A stretch of 14,314 nt of DNA from CAZHOV01 sp964534315 (GTDB lineage Bacteria > Bacteroidota > Bacteroidia > Chitinophagales > Saprospiraceae), in assembly GCA_964534315.1 (NCBI GenBank), contig CAZHOV010000143.1, positions 1-14,314 of the forward strand, written 5' to 3'. A program made the position numbers and the translations under genes. Below the pieces are notes generated by a model that was not told the origin of the DNA, did no database searches, and saw only the letters and a program-made list of their open reading frames with translations. Shown in pieces: positions 1-7,177 of the stretch (the first letter of the stretch is position 1; each line of letters begins with the position of its first letter).

Positions 1-155
1 GATACCTGGAAACCTGGAGACCTGGAAACCTGGAGACCTCGAAACCTGGAAACCTGGAAACCTCGAAACCTGGAAACCCTGACACCCGGATACCTGGAAA
101 CCTGGAAACCTGGAGACCCTGACACCCGGATACCTGGAAACCTGGAAACCTGGAG
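1..155. repeat. 8-bp-period tandem array with a 40-bp higher-order unit
   Basis: From position 4 the sequence divides cleanly into nineteen 8-mers. Most read ACCTGGAA or ACCTGGAG; variants are ACCTCGAA, ACCCTGAC and ACCCGGAT. The last five-unit block (ACCCTGAC, ACCCGGAT, ACCTGGAA, ACCTGGAA, ACCTGGAG) occurs as two identical adjacent 40-bp copies, 76-115 and 116-155. The first three bases, GAT, look like the end of another ACCCGGAT unit, so the array continues left of the window. The array stops abruptly in a T-rich run at about 159. The period is not a multiple of three and no start codon or gene signal accompanies it, so I read it as non-coding. Its function is unknown; replication slippage is the likely origin. 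Confidence 0.93.
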
Positions 156-215
156 ACCTTTTTCAACTTTTTTTTATATTTGCCGAGATTTATGAATTAT
201 TGTTCATGTTTAAAG

Positions 216-266
216 TTAGATTTCTGGTGTAAAGGTTACGGAACAGCTAGTTTAGAAGAAATCTAA
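216..266. repeat. 10-bp inverted repeat in the actA leader
   Basis: TTAGATTTCT at 216-225 is the exact reverse complement of AGAAATCTAA at 257-266, with a 31-nt spacer. The right arm also takes part in a second, tighter dyad: TTTAGA at 251-256 pairs with TCTAAA at 262-267 across a 5-nt loop. The two pairings exclude one another. The element lies upstream of the proposed promoter, so as DNA it could be an operator, and as RNA it could matter only if transcription starts further upstream. It is AT-rich and has no GC-rich stem followed by a T run, so it is not a convincing terminator. Confidence 0.5.
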
Positions 267-290
267 ATAAAATCCACCCTCGTACAAATA

Positions 291-321
291 TTGTTAATAA
301 TGCATACGAATTTTATCTTTG
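291..321 (+). promoter_or_regulatory. Bacteroidota-type promoter for the act-cox operon
   Basis: TATCTTTG at 314-321 is an exact match to the Bacteroidota -7 consensus TAnnTTTG, and a TTG at 291-293 lies 20 nt upstream, within the spacing described for the -33 element of these bacteria. Transcription would then start a few bases after 321, leaving a leader of roughly 55 nt before the actA ATG at 384. I saw no comparably complete promoter later in the window, which fits one main transcript. The actual start site is an inference. Confidence 0.6.
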
Positions 322-383
322 CCATGACTATAGAATGACATTTTGCCATTAATTTTTTTAGATAAGAAACGATAGAATAATAT

Positions 384-1772
384 ATGAAGACGAAATTTTT
401 CCTGCTGTTTAGTGCACTTTTTCTTTCTTTCTCTTTGATAGCTGAGCCTACAATTGATGAAGGGAAAGCACTTTTCAAGAAAAACTGTGCTTCTTGTCAC
501 AACAAGAACATGAAGGACGATCTTACCGGACCAGCCCTTGGTGGGGTTCAAGAACGTTGGGAAGGTCGGGATGAAGTGCTGTATGAGTGGATTCGAAACT
601 CTCAGGCAGTTATTGCTTCTGGTGATGAATACGCAGTTAATCTTTACAATGAATGGAATAAGGTAGCTATGCAAGCTTTTGCAAACCTTACCGATGAACA
701 GATTACTTCCATTCTGATGTATGTTGATTGTGCATATGAAGAGACCTGTCCGGGCATGGAGCCAAAAGAAACGGAAGCGGCAGTTGCTGTCGTCGAAGAA
801 CAGGATAACACTGGTCTTTATGCCATTCTTCTTGCCGTGCTAGCCGTTCTTGCGGTAGTCCTTGCCAGAATTATTACCAATCTTAATCAAATCGCATCTG
901 CTCAAGAAGGAGATGAATTAACTCCACGTAAAACGCTAGTAGACATCCTTACAAGCAAAGGGGTTATCGGGTTTGCTATTTTTGCTTTGGTGGTATTAGG
1001 TGGTTATACTACTGTTAATAATGCTATTAGTTTGAACCGGCAGCAAAATTATGCGCCTGAGCAACCTATTAAATTTTCTCACGCAACCCACTCCGGGATG
1101 CAGCAAATCGATTGTCAATATTGTCACGATGGTGCCCGTAGAAGTAAGCACTCTGTTATCCCGGCTGCCAATACTTGTATGAATTGCCATGCTGCCATCA
1201 AAAAAGGTTCAAAGTATGGTACTGCAGAGTTGACTAAGATCTATGCTTCTGTAGGTTGGGACCCTAGCTCAGGTACTTACTATAATCCTGATACCTTGTC
1301 GAAACAAGAGGTAGAGCAAATGTATAAGAAGTGGATTCGTGATGAATATGTTAAGGATGCGGAAGAAAACGAATTGAAAAATACGGACAAAGTGGTGCAG
1401 GATCAATGGGAAGGTATTGTAGCCTCCTTGACAACGGAAGTAAAAGATGATATCTACGGTCCAATTCCGTGGGTGCGCATTCATAATTTACCCGATCACG
1501 CTTATTTCAATCACGCCCAGCACGTTTCTGTAGGTAAAGTAGAATGCCAGACTTGTCACGGTCCGGTTGAGAAGATGGAAGTGGTTCAGCAGTATTCTCC
1601 ACTATCTATGGGATGGTGTATTAACTGTCACCGTGAAACGGAAGTACAGTTTGCTGATAATGACTACTACAAAGCCTACGAAAAGTACCACGAAGAAATT
1701 GCTTCTGGTGAGCGTTCAAAAGTAACGGTTGAAGAGATCGGTGGACTTGAGTGCCAGAAATGTCACTATTAA
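384..1772 (+). CDS. actA: Alternative complex III subunit ActA, six-heme cytochrome c
   Basis: Periplasmic electron-transfer subunit of the quinol:cytochrome c/oxygen oxidoreductase called alternative complex III. The 462-residue protein has a signal peptide or N-terminal membrane segment (about 1-20) and a class I-like monoheme cytochrome domain with CASCH at 35-39 and a likely Met ligand near residue 96. Two hydrophobic spans follow (about 144-164 and 192-210), then a pentaheme domain with CxxCH motifs at 244, 265, 388, 412 and 457. The last motif ends one residue before the C-terminus. The two spans would put both heme domains in the periplasm with a short cytoplasmic loop between them. 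The family was first described as pentaheme, so the N-terminal heme domain is an addition relative to that description. Cys116 and Cys122 fall outside heme motifs and could form a disulfide. It is first in the operon, 51 nt before actB. The ATG at 384 gives a good export signal. Confidence 0.94.
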   Translation: MKTKFFLLFSALFLSFSLIAEPTIDEGKALFKKNCASCHNKNMKDDLTGPALGGVQERWEGRDEVLYEWIRNSQAVIASGDEYAVNLYNEWNKVAMQAFANLTDEQITSILMYVDCAYEETCPGMEPKETEAAVAVVEEQDNTGLYAILLAVLAVLAVVLARIITNLNQIASAQEGDELTPRKTLVDILTSKGVIGFAIFALVVLGGYTTVNNAISLNRQQNYAPEQPIKFSHATHSGMQQIDCQYCHDGARRSKHSVIPAANTCMNCHAAIKKGSKYGTAELTKIYASVGWDPSSGTYYNPDTLSKQEVEQMYKKWIRDEYVKDAEENELKNTDKVVQDQWEGIVASLTTEVKDDIYGPIPWVRIHNLPDHAYFNHAQHVSVGKVECQTCHGPVEKMEVVQQYSPLSMGWCINCHRETEVQFADNDYYKAYEKYHEEIASGERSKVTVEEIGGLECQKCHY

Positions 1773-1823
1773 TACTCAAAAAACGAAATTCCAAACCTTA
1801 TTTTTAAGCAATAAAGCGTAATA

Positions 1824-4800
1824 ATGAAAAAACAACATAAAGGAGTCTGGATTGGTGTAGAAGATAAGAATCAGGATGCTGCCTACAAAGAAGCAGTAGA
1901 AAGGGAGTTTAAAGAAATTCCCAGCCTTGATGAGCTATCAGAAAAAGCGAGTAGTTTGCTTTCGGGGAACAGAAGAGATTTCCTCAAATTTTTGGGATTT
2001 AGTGTAGGGGCGGCTACTGTTGCTGCGGGTTGTGATACCCCGGTTAGAAAAGCTATTCCCTATGTAGTCAAGCCGGATACTATTGTTCCCGGTGTGGCTA
2101 CTTATTATGCCTCTTCCTTCGTACAAGGTGGCGATTATTGTGCTGTGTTGGTAAAAACGAGAGAAGGACGTCCAATAAAAATTGAAGGTAATGTACTTTC
2201 TAATGTAACGATGGGAGGGACAAGCGCCCGGGCTCAGGCTTCGGTACTTTCTTTATATGATACTAACCGCGTAAAGGGACCAGGTAAAATAGTAGATGGA
2301 AAAGTAGAGGAAATGTCTTGGGAAGAGTTGGATAAGACCGTGAAAGCCGGCTTATCTACTGACGCTCAGATACGCATTGTTGCCAATACGGTCATGAGTC
2401 CAACCGCCAAGAAAGCTATTTCAGAATTTGCGGCTAAATATCCGAATACAAAGGTGGTGATGTATGATCCCGTTTCTTCTTCAGCTATTTTACAAGCTAA
2501 TGAAGAAACACTTGGTGATCGCGTAATTCCGGATTATCATTTTGATAAGTCTAAGGTTACTGTAAGCTTTGGGGCTGATTTTCTAGGCACCTGGATTTCT
2601 CCTGTGGAGTATGCAGCTAAATACATTAAGAACAGAAAGATCAAAGACGTTAAAAAGGCGAGCATGTCCTGGCATGTGCAGGTTGAAAGCAGCATGTCTT
2701 TGACTGGTTCGAATGCCGATAATCGCATTCTGATAAAGCCTTCGGAACAAGGTGCTGCTATCGCTACCTTACTAAATGAAGTAGCTTCTCTGACTGGCGG
2801 AAGCTCTGTGAATGCGCCGAAGCTCAACGACCGGGCTGCTGCAGCTATGAAAAGAGTAGCGAAGCGATTAGTTGAAAATAAAGGGAAATCATTGGTTATA
2901 TCCGGTTCCAATAATAAGTCGGAGCAAATTCTAATCAATGAGATTAACCATATGCTTAATAATTATGGTGCAACCATTACTTTAGAAGAAGCATCAATGC
3001 AGCGTCAGGGAAATGACAAAGCTGTTCGCGATCTTGTAAAGGAAATGAATAACGGTAGTGTAGGCGCATTAATCGTTATGGGTGCTAATCCTGGCTTTGA
3101 CTTACCGGATGCGGCTGATTTCAAATCCGGAATGGAAAAGGTAGGATTGAAAGTTGCTTTCAACGGCACTATTGATGAAACTTCTTCCATGTGTGACTAC
3201 ATTGCTCCAAATCACAATTTCTTAGAATCTTGGGGGGATGTTGAACCTAAACGGGGTCATTATAGCCTTATACAACCTACCATTGCACCGCTATTCAATA
3301 CTCGTCAGGCAGAACAATCGCTGCTAACGTGGGCAGATAGTGAAGGTCTCGACAATACAGCAGAGCAACCTTATTATGAGTATCTTAAAGCGCATTGGCA
3401 AGAGGCTATCTTCCCTCAGCAAAATGATTATCAGACGTTTCAGGCTTTTTGGGATAACACTGTTCACGATGGTGTGTTCCATGCAAATGCCGGAGAGCGT
3501 CCTGTAAATTATACCAGTAAAGCTTCAATTGCTGCTGCTCAGGTCACTAAGCCTGCCAGTAATGAATTAGAAGTAGCTTTCTATGAATCTGTTAATCTTG
3601 GAACGGGGCAATATGCTGACATTCCATGGTTAATGGAAATGCCTGATCCAATTAACCGGACTGTTTGGGGTAACTATTTGATGGTCCCAACAGAATGGGA
3701 TGGTAACAAACGCTTTGTCGGTTACAATGGCTTAAGTACGAATATGGATGTTTCCGATAAGGCTGATCTGGAAGTGAATGGTATGAAACAACAATGTACC
3801 ATTATAACTCAGTTTGGGTTAATGAGTAATACGGCTGCCCTGGCTCTCGGTTATGGACGCGAAGTATCCGGAAAATGTGCTAAAGGAGTTGGTCAGAATG
3901 TCTTTCCTTGGCTATGGATCGATAGTGACGGAAATACGCAATATTATGCATCTGAAGCTACCCTTTCGGGGCCTACTGGTCAGGACGACGAATTTGCCTG
4001 TGTCCAGTTTCACAACACCATGGGAGTTAAAGGTATGGCTGAAGGAAGTGAAGAGCCAATTAATGTTGATGAAAAGGCAGTTGTAGACTTCCTCGGATTC
4101 TCTGGTTATCAGGGAAGCTTAACCAATAGATCGATCATCTATCAGGAAAGTTTAACGAACCTTGATGATCTTGTCCATAAAATTGAAGAAAAGCGCGCTG
4201 AAGCGAAAAAGCTGAACGACCATACGCTTTATCCATACGAAGAATATAAAGAAACCGTGTATGGCCAGGGGCATCACTGGGGTATGTATGTCGATTTAAC
4301 TTCCTGTATAGGCTGTGGAGCATGTACAGTGGCTTGTATGTCGGAAAATAATGTACCGGTCGTTGGTAAGCGGGAAGTACATCGCCATCATGAAATGACT
4401 TGGTTGAGAATTGACCGCTATTTCTATGGAGATGCAGAAAACCCAAATGTAGTTTATCAACCGTTGATGTGTCAGCATTGCGATAATGCACCTTGCGAGA
4501 ATGTTTGTCCGGTAAATGCTACCAACCACAGTTCTGAAGGGTTAAACCAAATGGCTTATAACCGTTGTGTAGGTACCCGGTATTGTGCAAACAACTGTCC
4601 ATATAAGGTACGTCGCTTTAACTGGTTAGATTATAATACTGCGGATCTGTTTCCTCAAAATGAGAACTATCCGTTTGAAGACGACAAGCCATACTATGCA
4701 GATAATTTAGTTCGTATGGTATTAAATCCGGATGTAACTGTTCGATCAAGAGGAGTGATCGAGAAGTGTAGCTTCTGTGTACAGCGTATCCAAGAAGGTA

Positions 4801-5036
4801 AGTTAACGGCTAAGCGCGAGCAGCGAAGTTTGTCGGATAGCGACGTCAAAACGGCTTGTCAAACAGCTTGCCCTACCGGAGCCATCGTCTTTGGTGATAC
4901 CAACAATGAGAAAGGAGAAATGCATAAAGACATGAATGGCCCGCTTGTTTACCGAGTATTGGAAGAAGTCAACACGCAAAGTTCTGTGTATTATTCTGCA
5001 AGGATCAATAATAAGGACGAAGAGTTAGATGCATAA
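1824..5036 (+). CDS. actB: Alternative complex III subunit ActB, molybdopterin-like/iron-sulfur fusion
   Basis: Large periplasmic subunit that carries electrons between the quinol-oxidising membrane part and the heme subunits. The protein has 1070 residues. An N-terminal extension precedes a Tat motif (NRRDFLKF, Arg50-Arg51), followed by a lipobox-like AAGC with Cys70, so it is probably exported folded and may be lipid-anchored. The next roughly 700 residues resemble the molybdopterin oxidoreductase fold; in studied ActB proteins this part carries no molybdenum cofactor. The C-terminal ferredoxin-like domain has four cluster sites: Cys828/831/834/838; Cys883/886/891/895; Cys915, Cys921 and Cys925, with Thr918 where a fourth Cys would be; and Cys982/985 with Cys1012/1016. 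The Thr substitution predicts one [3Fe-4S] and three [4Fe-4S] clusters, as known for the family. The assignment of Cys to individual clusters is approximate because such domains share ligands between motifs. Confidence 0.96.
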   Translation: MKKQHKGVWIGVEDKNQDAAYKEAVEREFKEIPSLDELSEKASSLLSGNRRDFLKFLGFSVGAATVAAGCDTPVRKAIPYVVKPDTIVPGVATYYASSFVQGGDYCAVLVKTREGRPIKIEGNVLSNVTMGGTSARAQASVLSLYDTNRVKGPGKIVDGKVEEMSWEELDKTVKAGLSTDAQIRIVANTVMSPTAKKAISEFAAKYPNTKVVMYDPVSSSAILQANEETLGDRVIPDYHFDKSKVTVSFGADFLGTWISPVEYAAKYIKNRKIKDVKKASMSWHVQVESSMSLTGSNADNRILIKPSEQGAAIATLLNEVASLTGGSSVNAPKLNDRAAAAMKRVAKRLVENKGKSLVISGSNNKSEQILINEINHMLNNYGATITLEEASMQRQGNDKAVRDLVKEMNNGSVGALIVMGANPGFDLPDAADFKSGMEKVGLKVAFNGTIDETSSMCDYIAPNHNFLESWGDVEPKRGHYSLIQPTIAPLFNTRQAEQSLLTWADSEGLDNTAEQPYYEYLKAHWQEAIFPQQNDYQTFQAFWDNTVHDGVFHANAGERPVNYTSKASIAAAQVTKPASNELEVAFYESVNLGTGQYADIPWLMEMPDPINRTVWGNYLMVPTEWDGNKRFVGYNGLSTNMDVSDKADLEVNGMKQQCTIITQFGLMSNTAALALGYGREVSGKCAKGVGQNVFPWLWIDSDGNTQYYASEATLSGPTGQDDEFACVQFHNTMGVKGMAEGSEEPINVDEKAVVDFLGFSGYQGSLTNRSIIYQESLTNLDDLVHKIEEKRAEAKKLNDHTLYPYEEYKETVYGQGHHWGMYVDLTSCIGCGACTVACMSENNVPVVGKREVHRHHEMTWLRIDRYFYGDAENPNVVYQPLMCQHCDNAPCENVCPVNATNHSSEGLNQMAYNRCVGTRYCANNCPYKVRRFNWLDYNTADLFPQNENYPFEDDKPYYADNLVRMVLNPDVTVRSRGVIEKCSFCVQRIQEGKLTAKREQRSLSDSDVKTACQTACPTGAIVFGDTNNEKGEMHKDMNGPLVYRVLEEVNTQSSVYYSARINNKDEELDA

Positions 5037-5045
5037 GATGAATTT

Positions 5046-5072
5046 AGGATTGAGAGGATTGAGAGGATTGTA
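5046..5072. repeat. 9-bp tandem repeat in the actB-actC spacer
   Basis: Three adjacent copies of AGGATTGAG, the third ending in TA instead of AG, begin ten bases after the actB stop. They sit in a 143-nt spacer that is the longest between any two genes here. The rest of the spacer is AT-rich toward actC and ends in a short direct duplication (ATAGATT twice) just before the start codon. I see no terminator hairpin and no full promoter in the spacer, so actC is probably read through from actB. Confidence 0.8.
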
Positions 5073-5179
5073 GAGATACCGGGTTGGAAAAAGGTCTTTA
5101 GCAATGCTCAAGCACAATCAGCATACTGAAATTAGGTAGAAAAAATAATTTTAATAAAATACAATAGATTATAGATTAT

Positions 5180-6610
5180 ATGGGTGCAGCAGTTACATCT
5201 CCAATTCGAGAACCCTTAGTAAATGGTAATAAGTCTTATCACGATATTACTGAAGATTTATGTTCTCCCACCGAGAAGGCTCCCAATGTATCGTGGGTAT
5301 TGGCCTTTTTGGTTTCCGTCGGGTTATTGGCATTCGGCGTATTTTGTATCCTATGGACCATCTGGTTTGGTATCGGTACGTGGGATTTGAATCGTTCCAT
5401 TGGATGGGGTTGGGATATTACCAACTTTGTGTGGTGGATTGGTATCGGTCACGCCGGTACGTTGATCTCTGCGATTTTGCTGCTCTTCCGGCAAAAATGG
5501 CGTACAGGGGTTAACCGGGCAGCAGAGGCGATGACTATTTTTGCGGTAATGTGCGCAGCTCTTTTCCCTGGTATACACGTAGGACGTATTTGGGTGGTGT
5601 TCTTTTTCTTTCCATACCCTAACACACGTGGACCCTTATGGGTGAACTTTAATTCGCCGCTACTTTGGGACCTTTTTGCGATTAGTACTTACTTTACTGT
5701 ATCCTTATTATTCTGGTATACGGGGCTAGTACCTGATTTTGCAACCGTTCGAGATCGTGCTCGCGGGTTTAGAAAGAAATTATATAGCTTATTGGCTTTT
5801 GGATGGGTAGGAAAAGCGAAGCACTGGCAGCGCTGGGAATCCCTTTCTCTGGTGCTTGCCGGATTAGCAACGCCGCTAGTATTATCGGTACACACCATTG
5901 TAAGTTTTGACTTCGCCACCTCCGTTATTCCTGGATGGCATACAACGATCTTTCCGCCTTATTTCGTAGCGGGAGCGATCTTTTCCGGGTTTGCTATGGT
6001 GCAGACACTGATGGTAATTACCCGTAAAGTGTTGAATTTGGAACAATACATAACAGTAGCTCACATCGAATCGATGAATAAAGTAATCGTTCTGACTGGT
6101 ACGATTGTAGGGGTTGCTTATTTGACGGAGTTGTTCATTGCCTGGTATTCCGGTTATGTATACGAACAGTTTGCTTTCTACAACAGAGCGTTAGGACCAT
6201 ACTGGTGGTCTTATTGGGCGATGATGACTTGTAACGTGATTACGCCTCAGTTTTTCTGGGTTAAGAAATTCAGAAGAAGTATTGCCTGGACATTTACCTT
6301 GTCAATCATTGTAAATATCGGTATGTGGTTTGAACGTTTTGTGATCATAGCAACGACCTTGGCAAGAGATTACTTACCATCAAGCTGGAGTTATTATGCG
6401 CCGACTTGGGTTGAAGTAGGGATTTTCCTCGGAACTATAGGTATATTCTTTACCCTTTACTTGATCTTTACGCGATTAGCGCCGGTAGTGGCCATTGCGG
6501 AAGTGAAGCATATTCTGAAATCTTCAGGTGATCAATATGCAGGAGAAAGCGCTCATTACGAGCCTTTAAAGGAAGAAGAAGCAGCGGCTTTGGCGGTTGA
6601 ACAGAAATAA
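5180..6610 (+). CDS. actC: Alternative complex III membrane subunit ActC (NrfD-like)
   Basis: Integral membrane subunit expected to bind and oxidise menaquinol next to ActB, as NrfD/PsrC-type proteins do in related enzymes. The 476 residues include about ten hydrophobic spans between residues 36 and roughly 450, with soluble tails at both ends. His91 (in GIGHAG) and Asp164 (in LLWDLF) sit inside or at the edge of helices and are candidates for the quinol site or proton path; that role is inferred from the family and not shown by sequence alone. The N-terminal 35 residues are hydrophilic and cytoplasmic. The C-terminus is Glu/Ala-rich. The ATG at 5180 is preceded by an A/T-rich leader without Shine-Dalgarno. 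actC ends 34 nt before actD. Confidence 0.95.
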   Translation: MGAAVTSPIREPLVNGNKSYHDITEDLCSPTEKAPNVSWVLAFLVSVGLLAFGVFCILWTIWFGIGTWDLNRSIGWGWDITNFVWWIGIGHAGTLISAILLLFRQKWRTGVNRAAEAMTIFAVMCAALFPGIHVGRIWVVFFFFPYPNTRGPLWVNFNSPLLWDLFAISTYFTVSLLFWYTGLVPDFATVRDRARGFRKKLYSLLAFGWVGKAKHWQRWESLSLVLAGLATPLVLSVHTIVSFDFATSVIPGWHTTIFPPYFVAGAIFSGFAMVQTLMVITRKVLNLEQYITVAHIESMNKVIVLTGTIVGVAYLTELFIAWYSGYVYEQFAFYNRALGPYWWSYWAMMTCNVITPQFFWVKKFRRSIAWTFTLSIIVNIGMWFERFVIIATTLARDYLPSSWSYYAPTWVEVGIFLGTIGIFFTLYLIFTRLAPVVAIAEVKHILKSSGDQYAGESAHYEPLKEEEAAALAVEQK

Positions 6611-6644
6611 TTTACAAAACGAAATTCAGAAAATAATTTATAAA

Positions 6645-7175
6645 ATGGCCAATCAAAATAAAGCATTATTATACGGGTTGTATGATGACGAATCAGACTT
6701 GATCAAAGCGATTAAGGAAGCAAAATCAGCTCATATGGAGATTGATGAGGTCTATAGTCCTTTCCCCGTCCATGGAGTGGACGAAGCCCTTGGTTTGGCA
6801 GAGTCGCGACTGCACGTTGCGGGTTTTGTCTATGGCGCTATTGGTACGCTCACGGCATTTTTATTTATGTCTTGGGTATTCACCCGTGACTGGCCGGTAA
6901 TTTTTGGTGGAAAGCCTTATTGGTCTGTACCGGCATTCATTCCGATCACTTTTGAGCTTACCGTACTTTTTGCGGCGGTAGGAATGGTTGTTACGTTCTA
7001 TACGGTTTGTGGCCTGGGGCCTGGCGTTAAAGAAAAGGTCGTAGATGATCGGATTACCGACGATAAGTTTTGTATTACATTCAATACCAATGGATTGGAT
7101 GATCAAGGTATCGATAAATTTAAAAACTTTTTCCAGCAAACAGGTGCTTCTTTTGTAAGCACTAAGACTATATAA
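6645..7175 (+). CDS. actD: Alternative complex III subunit ActD (DUF3341)
   Basis: Small membrane subunit of alternative complex III, 176 residues, DUF3341 family. It has a soluble N-terminal domain of about 65 residues, rich in acidic residues. Two transmembrane helices follow (the first at roughly VYGAIGTLTAFLFMSWVF, the second at ELTVLFAAVGMVVTFYTV), with a short soluble C-terminal tail. It has no cofactor motif; in known complexes it is structural and packs against ActC. I chose the ATG at 6645 (protein begins MANQNK). An in-frame ATG at 6597 would overlap the end of actC and add 16 residues (MNRNNLQNEIQKIIYK) that read like a translated A-rich leader. The stop lies 2 nt before the actE start, so the two are probably translationally coupled. 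Confidence 0.93.
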   Translation: MANQNKALLYGLYDDESDLIKAIKEAKSAHMEIDEVYSPFPVHGVDEALGLAESRLHVAGFVYGAIGTLTAFLFMSWVFTRDWPVIFGGKPYWSVPAFIPITFELTVLFAAVGMVVTFYTVCGLGPGVKEKVVDDRITDDKFCITFNTNGLDDQGIDKFKNFFQQTGASFVSTKTI

Positions 7176-7177
7176 AA

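Larger units (their letters stand above)
156..383 (+). other. AT-rich leader upstream of the respiratory operon
   Basis: Together with the repeat array to its left, this stretch makes up the only gene-free interval longer than 300 bases. It begins with a poly-T-rich run (159-180), includes a 10-bp inverted repeat (216-225 with 257-266) and a promoter-like element (291-321), and ends in an A-rich segment immediately before the actA ATG. No Shine-Dalgarno sequence precedes that ATG, which is normal for Bacteroidota. I saw no small gene, RNA gene or riboswitch of a class I recognise. Confidence 0.7.

Noticed and set aside
1..160. Possible CRISPR array or coding repeat at the left edge
   Set aside because: The unit is 8 bp without spacers, so it is not CRISPR. 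Forward frames stay open only because the repeat lacks stop triplets; the period is not a multiple of three and no start is visible.
175..182. TATATTTG as the operon promoter
   Set aside because: It matches the -7 consensus but no TTG lies at the usual distance upstream; the element at 291-321 has both parts and is nearer the gene. Kept only as a possibility in the inverted-repeat finding.
294..674. 126-residue minus-strand reading frame over the start of actA
   Set aside because: It is antisense to a clear cytochrome gene and its promoter, has no recognisable domain and looks like a shadow frame.
2537..2938. 133-residue minus-strand reading frame inside actB
   Set aside because: Antisense to conserved coding sequence; its protein is compositionally a mirror of ActB codons with no domain.
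3853..4086. 77-residue plus-strand frame inside actB
   Set aside because: Out of frame within the continuous ActB protein; ActB needs no frameshift here.
1824..5036. A catalytic molybdenum oxidoreductase such as a nitrate or polysulfide reductase
   Set aside because: The fusion with the iron-sulfur domain and the actA-actC-actD-actE-actF neighbours identify ActB, whose molybdopterin-like domain lacks cofactor in studied members.
6597..6644. Upstream ATG for actD overlapping actC
   Set aside because: The added 16 residues resemble a translated A-rich leader; the ATG at 6645 gives the expected start and follows actC without overlap.
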